A DNA stretch of 13,454 nucleotides from Chloroflexi bacterium RBG_16_60_22 (GCA_001796935.1 MGNX01000005.1:366-13819); one strand, 5' to 3'. Shown: positions 6,774 to 13,322, counted from the stretch's first letter. Notes: generated from the sequence alone by a model not told the origin. Made by a program: numbers and translations.

Positions 6774-7728
6774 CCAGATTTACGCCCCCATACAGGATGA
6801 TTTAAGCCGGGTAAAGGACACGCTCAAGTCCATCAGCCGGATAGACTTCGCCTGGCTCGCCGACCAGCTCAGCTACGTAGTGAGGGAGACGGGCAAGGGC
6901 ATCCGTCCGGCGCTCACCCTCCTCTCCGCCAAATCCTACCGATACGACCTGGCCTACCTGCTGCCGATGGCGGTATCCGTCGAGTTGATGCACACCGCCA
7001 CCCTCGTTCACGATGACGCCATCGATAAAGCCCGGACCCGGCGGGGCCAGGCCACCATCAACAGCGTCTGGGGTGACGAGATTGCCGTTCTCCTCGGCGA
7101 CTACCTTTTCGCCAAGGCCGGCGAGTTCGTCGCCGATACGCAGACGCCGCGGGTCATCAAGCTCTTCTCCCAGACCCTGGCTACCATCTCCAGCGGGGAA
7201 ATCGGGCAGTTCCGCGGCGCTTATAATATCGACCAGAAGCGCCAGGACTATTTCCGGCGCGTCTACGGCAAGACCGCCTCCCTGTTCTCCCTCTCCACGC
7301 AGTCCGGCGCCGTCCTGGCCCATGCCCCGGAAGCAGCGGTGGCGGTGATGAAGGAGTACGGTGACAACCTGGGTATAGCTTTTCAAATCGTGGACGATAT
7401 CCTGGACTTCACCAGCACGGAGGAGGCCATGGGCAAGCCGGTGGGCTCGGACCTGACCCAGGGCACCCTCACCCTGCCGGCCATGATGCTGGCGGAGCGC
7501 CACCCGGACGCCAATCCGGTCCGCAAGCTCTTCAGGACCCGCGACCGCAGGTACGTCGACGAGGCGATTGAAATGGTGCTCAATTCCACGATTGTCCCGG
7601 ACTGCTACCAGGTGGCCGCGGAGTATGCCCGCGATGCCTGCCGCAATCTCAAGTCGATACCGGACACGGAGAGTCGCCAAGCGCTAATGGACCTGGCCGA
7701 TTTCGTCGTCGGGCAGGGGACGGAGTAA
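6763..7728 (+). CDS. Long-chain polyprenyl diphosphate synthase
   Basis: About 321 residues, an all-alpha trans-isoprenyl diphosphate synthase that condenses isopentenyl diphosphate onto an allylic primer. Both Asp-rich metal-binding motifs are intact: DDAID at 84-88 and DDILD at 211-215. GKGIRPAL near the N-terminus is the diphosphate-binding region. The residue five before the first Asp motif is Ala (ELMHTATLVHDD), not the bulky aromatic of short-chain enzymes, which points to a product longer than C20. The exact length cannot be read from sequence. The reading frame is open back into metG, but similarity to the family begins only at ELNQIYAPI. The best start is TTG at 6763 with AGGAG at 6748-6752, overlapping the metG stop by 11 bp. 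The product may feed quinone side chains or lipid carriers. Its 3' end faces ftsH at 15 bp. Confidence 0.9.
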   Translation: MELNQIYAPIQDDLSRVKDTLKSISRIDFAWLADQLSYVVRETGKGIRPALTLLSAKSYRYDLAYLLPMAVSVELMHTATLVHDDAIDKARTRRGQATINSVWGDEIAVLLGDYLFAKAGEFVADTQTPRVIKLFSQTLATISSGEIGQFRGAYNIDQKRQDYFRRVYGKTASLFSLSTQSGAVLAHAPEAAVAVMKEYGDNLGIAFQIVDDILDFTSTEEAMGKPVGSDLTQGTLTLPAMMLAERHPDANPVRKLFRTRDRRYVDEAIEMVLNSTIVPDCYQVAAEYARDACRNLKSIPDTESRQALMDLADFVVGQGTE

Positions 7729-7743
7729 CCCGCGGGGCCGCGA

Positions 7744-9684
7744 CTAATCGGGTGCGGCCGGGGTCTGCTTGGGGACGAAGCGGGGCACGGCGGGGACTTC
7801 CTTGGGCTGGGGGGCCCGCTCGGTCACGCCGACCGGCTTTACCGGCGCCGGTATCCTGGTCTTCCTGACCCGCTTCCTCGGCGCGGCCAGGCCGATTTCG
7901 CTGAAGACCTTCTCCAGCTCCGGGCCCTCGATGGTCTCGTGGGCAATAAGCTTCTCGGCGAGGGCCTTCAGCTTGGGCTTGTTCTCGCCGAGGATTTTCT
8001 TGGCGGTGGCGTAGGCTTCATCGATAAGTTTGTTAATCTCCCGGTCAATTTCCAGGGCGAAACGCTCACTATAATCTTTCTGTTCGGAGATTTCCCGACC
8101 GAGGAAGACCATTTCCTGTTTATTGCCGAAGGTCCTGGTGCCCAGTTTGTCACTCATGCCGTAATCGGTCACCATACGGCGCGCAAAGTCCGTCACCTGT
8201 TGAATATCATTGTGAGCCCCGGTAGTTCTCTCATTAAAGATTAATTCTTCCGCGGCATGCCCGCCAAGGAGGGTAGCCAGCCTGTCTTTTAGCTGGGAAC
8301 GCGTTATCAGGTACCTGTCCTCGATGGGAAGCTGCTTGGTATAGCCCAGGGCCATGCCGCGCGCCACGATGGAGATTTTATGGACGGGGTCGGCGTTGGG
8401 CAGCATCCGGGCCACCAGGGCATGCCCGGACTCGTGGTAGGCGATGACCTCTTTCTCTTTCGGGCTTATCTTGCGGCTCTTCCGTTCCGGCCCGGCCATT
8501 ACCCGGTCGACAGACTCCTCGAAATCCCTCTGGCCGATGGACTTCTTGTCGCGCCGCGCCGCCAGGATGGCCGCCTCGTTGACCAGGTTGGCGATATCCG
8601 CGCCGCTGAAGCCGACCGTTCCCTTGGCCATCGTCTCCAGGCTGACGTCCTTGTCCAGCGGCTTGCCGTTGGTGTGCACCTTCAGGATGGCCAGCCGCCC
8701 GTTGATGTCCGGGTGGTCCAGTATCACGCGGCGGTCGAACCGGCCGGGGCGCAGCAGGGCGGGGTCGAGGATATCCGGGCGGTTGGTGGCGGCGATGACG
8801 ATGACGCTGGTATTGGTATCGAAGCCGTCCATCTCCACGAGAATCTGGTTCAGCGTCTGCTCGCGCTCGTCGTGGCTGCCCCCGAGTCCGGCGCCGCGCT
8901 GCCGCCCCACGGCGTCAATCTCGTCGATGAAGACGATGCACGGCGTGTTGCGCTTGGCCTGGTCGAAGAGGTCGCGCACCCGGGAGGCGCCCACGCCGAC
9001 GAACATCTCCACGAACTCGCTGCCGCTGATGGAGAAGAAGGGGACATCCGCCTCGCCGGCCACGGCCCGCGCCAGCAGGGTCTTACCCGTGCCGGGGGGG
9101 CCGATGAGCAGCACGCCCTTGGGAATGCGCGCCCCCAGGGACTGGAATTTCTCGCGGGACTTGAGGAAATCGACGACCTCCTGCATGTCCTGCTTGGCCT
9201 CCTCTACACCGGCGACGTCGCCGAAGGTGACAGTGGCCCGGTTGGCCGGGAAGAGCCGCGCCCGGCTCCGCCCGAAGCTCATGGCCTGGCTGTTGGCGCC
9301 GCGCGCCTGCCGGAAGAGGAAGAAGAGCAGGAAGCCGAAAATCAGCAGCGGCAGGAAGTTGATGAGGAGCCCGCCCCAGTTAATCCCGGACGACCCCTTG
9401 ACATCGACGGTGACGCCCTCGAGGTTGAGGTCCTTAATATCATAGATGCTGGTGCCGGTCTCCTTGAAGGTCATCAGCTCCTGGCCGTCAATCGTGGTGA
9501 CCGTCAGCGCCTCTTCGTCGATGGCTATCTTTTGTATCTCATGGTTCCGGGACATCGCGATTACCTGGCTCAGGGGCACCTCTTTAGGCTCGCTGGTCCC
9601 CGGCATCAGGAACGAGAAGAGGAGAATAGCCGCCAGCAGTATGATGATATATATGATGCTGTTACGTTTCCAGCTCGACTTCAT
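7744..9684 (-). CDS. ftsH: ATP-dependent zinc metalloprotease FtsH
   Basis: 646 residues, a membrane-anchored AAA+ protease that extracts and degrades membrane and short-lived cytoplasmic proteins as a hexamer. Order: TM1 about 10-27, an external domain about 30-104, TM2 about 105-124, an AAA+ module and a zinc-protease domain. Walker A is GPPGTGKT (195-202), Walker B VFIDE (251-255), the pore loop includes MFVG (227-230), and the second region of homology is near 298-318 with likely arginine fingers R312 and R315. The zinc site is HESGH (417-421), with D493 the expected third ligand. The C-terminal tail (about 601-646) is basic and Pro/Lys-rich, without obvious motif. Start: ATG at 9684, preceded by a GAGAG-type Shine-Dalgarno. 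Transcription is probably from the extended -10 at 9723-9731. It converges on the polyprenyl synthase gene. Confidence 0.97.
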   Translation of the reverse strand: MKSSWKRNSIIYIIILLAAILLFSFLMPGTSEPKEVPLSQVIAMSRNHEIQKIAIDEEALTVTTIDGQELMTFKETGTSIYDIKDLNLEGVTVDVKGSSGINWGGLLINFLPLLIFGFLLFFLFRQARGANSQAMSFGRSRARLFPANRATVTFGDVAGVEEAKQDMQEVVDFLKSREKFQSLGARIPKGVLLIGPPGTGKTLLARAVAGEADVPFFSISGSEFVEMFVGVGASRVRDLFDQAKRNTPCIVFIDEIDAVGRQRGAGLGGSHDEREQTLNQILVEMDGFDTNTSVIVIAATNRPDILDPALLRPGRFDRRVILDHPDINGRLAILKVHTNGKPLDKDVSLETMAKGTVGFSGADIANLVNEAAILAARRDKKSIGQRDFEESVDRVMAGPERKSRKISPKEKEVIAYHESGHALVARMLPNADPVHKISIVARGMALGYTKQLPIEDRYLITRSQLKDRLATLLGGHAAEELIFNERTTGAHNDIQQVTDFARRMVTDYGMSDKLGTRTFGNKQEMVFLGREISEQKDYSERFALEIDREINKLIDEAYATAKKILGENKPKLKALAEKLIAHETIEGPELEKVFSEIGLAAPRKRVRKTRIPAPVKPVGVTERAPQPKEVPAVPRFVPKQTPAAPD

Positions 9685-9722
9685 TTTTTCTCTCAGCTCT
9701 CCACGCCCTCGATACTAAGCTA

Positions 9723-9731
9723 ATTATACCA
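9723..9731 (-). promoter_or_regulatory. Extended -10 promoter for ftsH
   Basis: On the minus strand TGG-TATAAT occupies 9731-9723: a perfect -10 hexamer with a TGn extension. No good -35 lies at the normal distance (only AT-rich sequence and a TTGTTT 14 nt away), as is usual for extended -10 promoters. The predicted start of transcription is near 9716, giving a leader of about 32 nt. No heat-shock operator such as a CIRCE element is visible. Confidence 0.6.
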
Positions 9732-9954
9732 TAAAAAATATTAAACAATAGTTAAAAAGGGATGACATAGGTACTATATTATGTTTATTTTGCTGCCTAA
9801 TTCTTTGACCGTTTTCAGCCTCACTCCTTATATCCCCCTGCCGAACCGGCAATCCGAGCAGCATGGTACCTATAGTCTCCGGTTTTACCGCGGTGTTGTT
9901 TTCTCTTAAGGTTTACCGGCGTAGTATAATACGGGCTAAAAGGGTACCACCGGC

Positions 9955-9967
9955 GTCTTGACAAGAC
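9955..9967. promoter_or_regulatory. Candidate operator palindrome before the nitroreductase gene
   Basis: GTCTTG-A-CAAGAC is a perfect 13-bp odd palindrome and contains the TTGACA of the candidate nitroreductase promoter. A repressor bound here would block the -35 region. The binding protein is unknown, and the site may be coincidental since only one copy is seen. Confidence 0.35.
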
Positions 9968-9985
9968 AATGTAATCAACTAAAGT
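9958..9985 (+). promoter_or_regulatory. Candidate promoter for the nitroreductase gene
   Basis: A perfect TTGACA (9958-9963), a 16-nt spacer and TAAAGT (9980-9985, four of six matches). It would give a leader of about 110 nt. A second TTGACA at 10043-10048 lies closer to the gene but lacks a -10 at 16-18 nt, so the assignment is tentative. Confidence 0.4.
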
Positions 9986-10102
9986 ATCCAATCGAGTTTT
10001 GCCCTGAGTCCCGACCAAATGGCACAAGCCAGCGGGGGTATATTGACAAATTAATAAGAGTGACTGAAATGATAATAAGGAAGGATAAGGAGGAGAACCA
10101 AA

Positions 10103-10735
10103 ATGGACGTATCCAGTGCTATTCTGAAGAGGACGAGTATAAGAAGGTGGAAGCCCGTGCCTGTGGAAAAAGAAAAGATAGAAAAGGTGCTGGAGGCAGG
10201 CAGGCGAGCGCCATCATGGGGAAACACTCAACCGTGGCGTTTCATTGTAATTCAGGATAAAGCTAAAATAGAGGATATTGCAAAGGCTTCCGGTGGACAA
10301 CCTCATATCGGTAGTGCTCCGGTTGTAATTGTTTGCTGTGGTTCAATAAATGACTTCTCCCGCAAGTTACATCGAGAGGCCTTGAAGCAACTTAGAGATA
10401 CCGGCGTGATGGACTGGACAGACGAATTTTTAGATAATGTGGTTTTACAGAGCGATGTGTTCGCGCCATACCGTCTGGGTGAACCGGTAATGACTGTGAA
10501 AGCCAGCGAGCAGATTATGATCGCTGTTGCGTATATGACTCTGGAAGCTGTCAATCAGGGCCTGGGTACCTGTTGGGTGGGAGCGATATCCCCCAGAGAT
10601 GTTCATAAGGTCATGAATTTACCGGATAGCCTATTTGTGCATGCTTTGCTTCCCTTGGGATATCCTGGCGAGGCTCCCAAGCCTAGACCCAGAAAAGATA
10701 TTAGTAAAATCGTTTTTTGGGGGAAATACGAATAA
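10103..10735 (+). CDS. Nitroreductase family FMN-dependent oxidoreductase
   Basis: 210 residues. Flavin-dependent nitroreductase-fold enzymes use NAD(P)H to reduce nitro groups, quinones or other small molecules. Family features: an N-terminal KRTSIRRW (FMN phosphate contact), PVEKEKIEKVLEAGRRAPSWGNTQPWRF (about 20-47), a central helix with SEQIMIAVAYMTLEAVNQGLGTCWVG, and a C-terminal LPLGYPGEAPKPRPR followed by a basic stretch. The ATG is preceded by AAGGAGGAG (10087-10095) at 7 nt, one of the strongest ribosome-binding sites in the window. Base composition is near 45-50% GC by eye against about 60% in neighbours, with codons such as AAA, ATA and GTA much commoner, which suggests acquisition from another genome. 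It is monocistronic and ends 65 bp from the convergent response regulator. The substrate is unknown. Confidence 0.92.
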   Translation: MDVSSAILKRTSIRRWKPVPVEKEKIEKVLEAGRRAPSWGNTQPWRFIVIQDKAKIEDIAKASGGQPHIGSAPVVIVCCGSINDFSRKLHREALKQLRDTGVMDWTDEFLDNVVLQSDVFAPYRLGEPVMTVKASEQIMIAVAYMTLEAVNQGLGTCWVGAISPRDVHKVMNLPDSLFVHALLPLGYPGEAPKPRPRKDISKIVFWGKYE

Positions 10736-10800
10736 TTGATTCTACGAATGGAAGGTGGGAATAGATAGCTCCCGGGGGGTGGTGGGGGAAACAATGAACC

Positions 10801-11502
10801 TCAGCTGGCGCTGTGGAAGTAATAGCCTACCCCCGGCTCGGTGAGGATATAGCGGGGTTGGGAGGGGTTCGGCTCTATCTTCTGCCTCAGGTGGGATATA
10901 TAGATGCGCACGTAATCGACGTCGTCAATGTATTCCCAGCCCCAGACGTTCTCCAGCACCTGCTGGTGGGACAGGACGTGGTCGGCGTTCTCCACCAGCA
11001 GCGCCAGGAGGCGGAACTCACGGGGGGTGAGCTTCAGCCGCTGCCCGCCAACGGTTACCCTCCGCTCGCCCACGTCCACGGTCAGGTACGCGCTGTTGAA
11101 GACGGCTTTTTTCCGGTCGTTCAGGTAGGGCGGTTTCCCGGCGCGGCGCAGCGTCGCCCGCACCCTGGCCAGCAGCTCCCGGTTGCCCAGCGGCTTGCTC
11201 AGGTACTCGTCGGCGCCGCACTCCAGACCGCGCACGATGTCTTCTTCGGTGTTGCGCTTGCCGGTGAGCATGATGATGGGGATATCGCTGACCTCGCGGA
11301 TACAGCTGCACGTCTGCCAGCCGTCGATGCCCGGCATCATCACGTCCAGGAGAATGAGGTCAGGCTTTTGTTCGTAGGTGGCGCGGATGGCCTCCTGCCC
11401 GCTGCTGGCCTTGATGACCGCGTAGCCGTTGGAATTCAGGACCTGGTCGACCAGTCGCAGCTGGGCGGGCTCGTCATCAACGACAAGTATCTTCTTGGCC
11501 AT
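10801..11502 (-). CDS. OmpR/PhoB-family response regulator
   Basis: 233 residues: a receiver domain (about 3-118) and a winged-helix DNA-binding domain (about 130-230). Phosphorylation-site features are complete: acidic D9-D10, acceptor D53 in LLLDVMMPG, T80 and K103 in the SKP motif. The output domain shows the OmpR pattern LTPREFRLLALLVENADHVLS, DVDYVRIYISHLRQKIE and a C-terminal GVGYYF. It should bind promoter DNA as a phosphorylation-controlled dimer. The ATG at 11502 begins 2 nt after the stop of the HisKA-only gene, with AGGAT as a modest Shine-Dalgarno. The two are almost certainly one transcript. Its true kinase is not obvious here because the neighbouring kinase fragment has no ATPase domain. 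Target genes are unknown. Confidence 0.95.
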   Translation of the reverse strand: MAKKILVVDDEPAQLRLVDQVLNSNGYAVIKASSGQEAIRATYEQKPDLILLDVMMPGIDGWQTCSCIREVSDIPIIMLTGKRNTEEDIVRGLECGADEYLSKPLGNRELLARVRATLRRAGKPPYLNDRKKAVFNSAYLTVDVGERRVTVGGQRLKLTPREFRLLALLVENADHVLSHQQVLENVWGWEYIDDVDYVRIYISHLRQKIEPNPSQPRYILTEPGVGYYFHSAS

Positions 11503-11504
11503 GG

Positions 11505-11804
11505 CTATATCCTGATATCGTTGACCATGTCCAGCAAGCGCCGGGCGCTGTCGAGGATATCCGTGAGGCCGCGCCGCTGTTCCTCGTTGATTTCCCCCGG
11601 TACCTCGTCGAGCAGCAGTTCGGTAAAGCCGATGATGATATTAAGGGGCGTGCGGAAATCATGGGAAAGCCTGGCCATCAGCGCGGTCTGCGCGGTCGCG
11701 TCTTCTCCCGTCTCTATACCGGTGGTGGATATCCGCTGTCCGGCGAGCGGCGGGTCATCTTTCCCCCCGCCGGGTACGGCCCGGTAGCCGTGCTTAAGTG
11801 CCAC
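11505..11804 (-). CDS. HisKA-only protein (histidine kinase lacking its ATPase domain)
   Basis: About 99 residues if it starts at GTG 11804. The C-terminal 60 residues form a full histidine kinase dimerization/phosphoacceptor domain: the H-box LSHDFRTPLN, followed by IIGFTELLLDEVPGEI and a second helix ending DSARRLLDMVNDI. It then stops. No N, G1, F or G2 boxes of an ATPase domain follow, and the response regulator starts 2 nt later. The N-terminal part is Gly/Pro-rich and unstructured-looking. The start is uncertain: no Shine-Dalgarno precedes GTG 11804. A TTG at 11840 would add a short hydrophobic stretch. The open frame runs further up to 11945, but that would overlap the HTH gene. It could be a degenerate kinase, or a phosphotransfer/adaptor partner of the regulator that needs another kinase's catalytic domain. 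Confidence 0.65.
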   Translation of the reverse strand: MALKHGYRAVPGGGKDDPPLAGQRISTTGIETGEDATAQTALMARLSHDFRTPLNIIIGFTELLLDEVPGEINEEQRRGLTDILDSARRLLDMVNDIRI

Positions 11805-11808
11805 AAGT

Positions 11809-11840
11809 ATTATAATAGCATATAAACGGCTATATGGCAA
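11809..11840 (-). promoter_or_regulatory. Possible promoter for the HisKA/response regulator pair
   Basis: On the minus strand TTGCCA (11840-11835) and a perfect TATAAT (11814-11809) are separated by 20 nt, longer than ideal. The -10 lies only 4 nt from the GTG at 11804, so if used it would give a leaderless transcript or one starting inside the presumed coding region. Read-through from the upstream HTH gene is the alternative. Confidence 0.35.
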
Positions 11841-11877
11841 TAGAAATAAAGGTATGAAGTGCGGAAATTGGTCAGGA

Positions 11878-12105
11878 TTACCTTTGGGAAAGGTCTTTGA
11901 GGTACTTTTGAATGGCGCGTTCCAGGTAAACGACGGCCACGTCACCCCGCCGGAAGCGCCGCGCCCCCCGCGGACCGGTGCCGCAGGTACGGAGCTTACC
12001 CTGCCGGCACCACCGCCGGATGGTGCCGGGGCTCACGCCGAAAATCCCGGCGACCTCGCCGGTCGTCAGGGTGTTCACCAGTTTTTCACGTCGCTTTCCG
12101 GCCAC
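11878..12105 (-). CDS. MerR/BldC-like helix-turn-helix DNA-binding protein
   Basis: 75 residues, mostly one winged helix-turn-helix of the MerR/excisionase type. Residues 13-38 (LTTGEVAGIFGVSPGTIRRWCRQGKL) are the HTH, and 39-53 (GPRGARRFRRGDV) resemble the basic wing. A short C-terminal helix (YLERAIQKYLKDL) could mediate dimer contacts. There is no effector-binding domain, so it is like BldC or phage-type excisionases rather than full MerR proteins. No integrase or phage gene is near, so a chromosomal transcription regulator is more likely. The start is GTG at 12105, with AGGAG 8 nt upstream overlapping the stop region of the preceding gene. Ten nt separate the two genes, indicating one operon. 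The HisKA and response regulator genes follow about 73 nt downstream. Confidence 0.85.
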   Translation of the reverse strand: MAGKRREKLVNTLTTGEVAGIFGVSPGTIRRWCRQGKLRTCGTGPRGARRFRRGDVAVVYLERAIQKYLKDLSQR

Positions 12106-12115
12106 CGGCTTTCTC

Positions 12116-12313
12116 CTACCAGCTTTCTCCGGTAACGGTCTCGGGCTCGAGGGAGTACCCGAACCAGTGATTGAAGACCGACCCCGCCGGGGCGTCCGCC
12201 AGGATGCTCTCCCTGACTTCCGGGTAGAATCCCTGGTATACGGGGATTTGCTCCCCGCTTTCGTCGAAGACTATCACCATGTCGTTTCTCAGCCTGATTA
12301 CGGTCTTAATCAT
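12116..12313 (-). CDS. Small conserved-looking protein of unknown function
   Basis: 65 residues starting MIKTVIRLRNDMVIVFDESGEQ, with an alternating N-terminal beta pattern, an Asp/Glu-rich middle (PEVRESILADAPAGSVF) and a polar C-terminus. No Cys pairs, signal peptide or membrane segment are visible. It resembles small proteins I associate with Dehalococcoidia genomes, but I cannot name a function. The ATG at 12313 is preceded on the minus strand by GGAGGGGG with 9-nt spacing, a strong ribosome-binding site that supports a real gene. It is first in the apparent operon with the HTH gene, 10 nt upstream of it. Confidence 0.75.
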   Translation of the reverse strand: MIKTVIRLRNDMVIVFDESGEQIPVYQGFYPEVRESILADAPAGSVFNHWFGYSLEPETVTGESW

Positions 12314-12426
12314 CGCGGGCTGCCCCCTCCAGAATTTTTATCCCTATCTCTATGGTAACCGGCCGGTATTAAACGACCATAAAGGGGGCATAAAAATCGT
12401 GTTAAAAAACGGGTAACTCCGCCGCA

Positions 12427-12455
12427 TTGCAGTCCGGGCGGCTTTTTCCTATAAT
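12427..12455 (+). promoter_or_regulatory. Promoter for the barrel-protein gene, giving a very short leader
   Basis: A perfect TATAAT at 12450-12455 with a weak TTGCAG at 12427-12432 (17-nt spacer). Transcription should begin near 12462, about 5 nt before the ATG at 12467, and no Shine-Dalgarno is present. The arrangement parallels that upstream of rsmI. Confidence 0.55.
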
Positions 12456-12466
12456 ATTGATATCCG

Positions 12467-13270
12467 ATGATTGAAGAGAGAAAGAGCCGGTTTATCGAAA
12501 AGCTGCGCCGGGTTGACCAGGCGGCCGTCCCGCCGATGGGTTTCCGGGCGGGTGGCGCGGCGCCGTCGGTGCCGCGGATTTTGCTGGTGGTCAGCCTTGA
12601 GTCCGGCGTCGCCCCCCGCGCCGCCGATATCAGGGATGCCGACGCGGTGCTGCTGCGCCCGGGAAAATCGCGGCTGTCCGCCGAAGCCGTTCAGAAAACG
12701 GTCGGGGCGCTGAAGGGAAAGCCCTGGGGGGCCTACCTTGAGGATGGTGACGCCGGGACGGTGGCGTCGCTGGCCGGGGCGGGGTGCGACTTCCTGGTGA
12801 TGGCGGCTGCCGGCCCGGTTGCCGCCGCCCCCCGTGACGGGAAGACCGGCGCGGTCCTCCAGGTGGAGTCGTCCATGGACGATGGGCTGCTGCGCGCCGT
12901 GAACAGCCTGCCGGTGGACGCTGTGCTCGTTGCCGATTCCTTCCAGGGCGGTTCCCTGGCCTGGCACCAGCTGATGATTTTCCAGCACCTGGCCAACCTG
13001 TTCATCAGGCCGCTCGTCGTATCCGTGCCGGCGGATATCACCGAGGCCGAGCTGAAAGCCCTCTGGGAAGCCGGAGTGGACGGCGTGGTGGTGGCTGCCG
13101 CCGCGGCGGCCGGGGCCATCAGTGAGCTGCGCGCGATGATAGATAAGCTGCCGGCGCGCACCGCCCGTAAACGAGGTCGGGTGGAAGCCAGGCTGCACCG
13201 ACCGGGCGGTGAGTCCCCCATGCCCTCACCGGACGTTGAAGAAGACGACGACGACGACGACGACGAGTAG
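12467..13270 (+). CDS. Predicted TIM-barrel-like protein of unknown function with acidic tail
   Basis: 267 residues. Eight regularly spaced hydrophobic strands can be picked out (about 37-43, 59-64, 87-91, 108-113, 129-134, 151-156, 182-187, 205-210) alternating with helices, which fits a (beta/alpha)8 barrel. Phrases such as GAGCDFLVM, VDAVLVAD and EAGVDGVVV resemble phosphate-binding barrels of biosynthetic enzymes, but I see no family-specific catalytic motif. The C-terminal third is different: a basic segment (TARKRGRVEARLHRPGG) and then an Asp/Glu tail of seven consecutive Asp residues (260-266) encoded by a pure GAC repeat. There is no signal peptide or TM segment. The ATG at 12467 follows TATAAT by 11 nt with no Shine-Dalgarno. 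It is divergent from the regulatory operon and convergent with the IMPDH-family gene. Confidence 0.8.
   Translation: MIEERKSRFIEKLRRVDQAAVPPMGFRAGGAAPSVPRILLVVSLESGVAPRAADIRDADAVLLRPGKSRLSAEAVQKTVGALKGKPWGAYLEDGDAGTVASLAGAGCDFLVMAAAGPVAAAPRDGKTGAVLQVESSMDDGLLRAVNSLPVDAVLVADSFQGGSLAWHQLMIFQHLANLFIRPLVVSVPADITEAELKALWEAGVDGVVVAAAAAAGAISELRAMIDKLPARTARKRGRVEARLHRPGGESPMPSPDVEEDDDDDDDE
13244..13264 (+). repeat. (GAC)7 trinucleotide repeat
   Basis: Seven tandem GAC codons encoding the poly-Asp run at the end of the barrel-protein gene, followed by GAG and the stop codon. A perfect short tandem array like this can change length by slippage, altering only the number of Asp residues because the unit is one codon. 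Confidence 0.85.
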
Positions 13271-13322
13271 TCTTTGGCCGGGGCAGGGTTGAGGTGGCGG
13301 CGGGTTCCGGAAAGTTCTAAAG

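Larger units (their letters stand above)
9685..10102. other. Gene-free AT-richer spacer between ftsH and the nitroreductase gene
   Basis: 418 bp, the only stretch over 300 bp without a convincing gene. It is visibly AT-richer than the flanking core genes, with runs such as the one at 9730-9757. It contains the ftsH extended -10 promoter (minus), a TTGACA/TAAAGT pair at 9958-9985 overlapping a 13-bp palindrome, a second isolated TTGACA at 10043-10048 without a correctly spaced -10, a lone TATAAT at 9925-9930, a small hairpin TGCCG-AAC-CGGCA at 9839-9851, and a strong Shine-Dalgarno at the right end. No tRNA, riboswitch or terminator was recognised. Confidence 0.6.

Noticed and set aside
7731..7742. 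CGCGG-GG-CCGCG palindrome between the polyprenyl synthase and ftsH stops as a bidirectional terminator
   Set aside because: Loop of only 2 nt and no T-tract on either side; stem too short to call a terminator.
8380..9723. Long plus-strand open frame (447 codons) opposite ftsH
   Set aside because: Antisense shadow of ftsH; low-complexity composition and no ribosome-binding site or domain.
9821..10027. 68-codon minus ORF in the ftsH-nitroreductase spacer
   Set aside because: No Shine-Dalgarno, no recognisable motif, and basic random-looking composition; it lies over the candidate promoter region.
9958..10260. 100-codon plus ORF overlapping the nitroreductase start
   Set aside because: Out of frame with the clear nitroreductase protein, overlapping its start and strong ribosome-binding site; no domain.
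10754..10790. GGGA...TCCC hairpin between nitroreductase and response regulator as a terminator
   Set aside because: Only four paired bases, long loop and G-rich rather than T-rich following sequence.
11805..11945. Extending the HisKA ORF upstream to 11945
   Set aside because: It would overlap the HTH gene at 11878-12105 by 68 bp, and the added residues have no domain. The hydrophobic run encoded at about 11805-11860 overlaps a TATAAT region and is AT-driven.
12358..12367. ACCGGCCGGT palindrome in the divergent spacer as an operator
   Set aside because: A 10-bp perfect palindrome built from GC-rich bases is expected by chance in this composition; symmetry does not extend further and it does not overlap a convincing promoter.
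12449..13198. 249-codon minus ORF opposite the barrel-protein gene
   Set aside because: Antisense shadow; the plus frame has regular strand/helix pattern and a promoter at the right distance.
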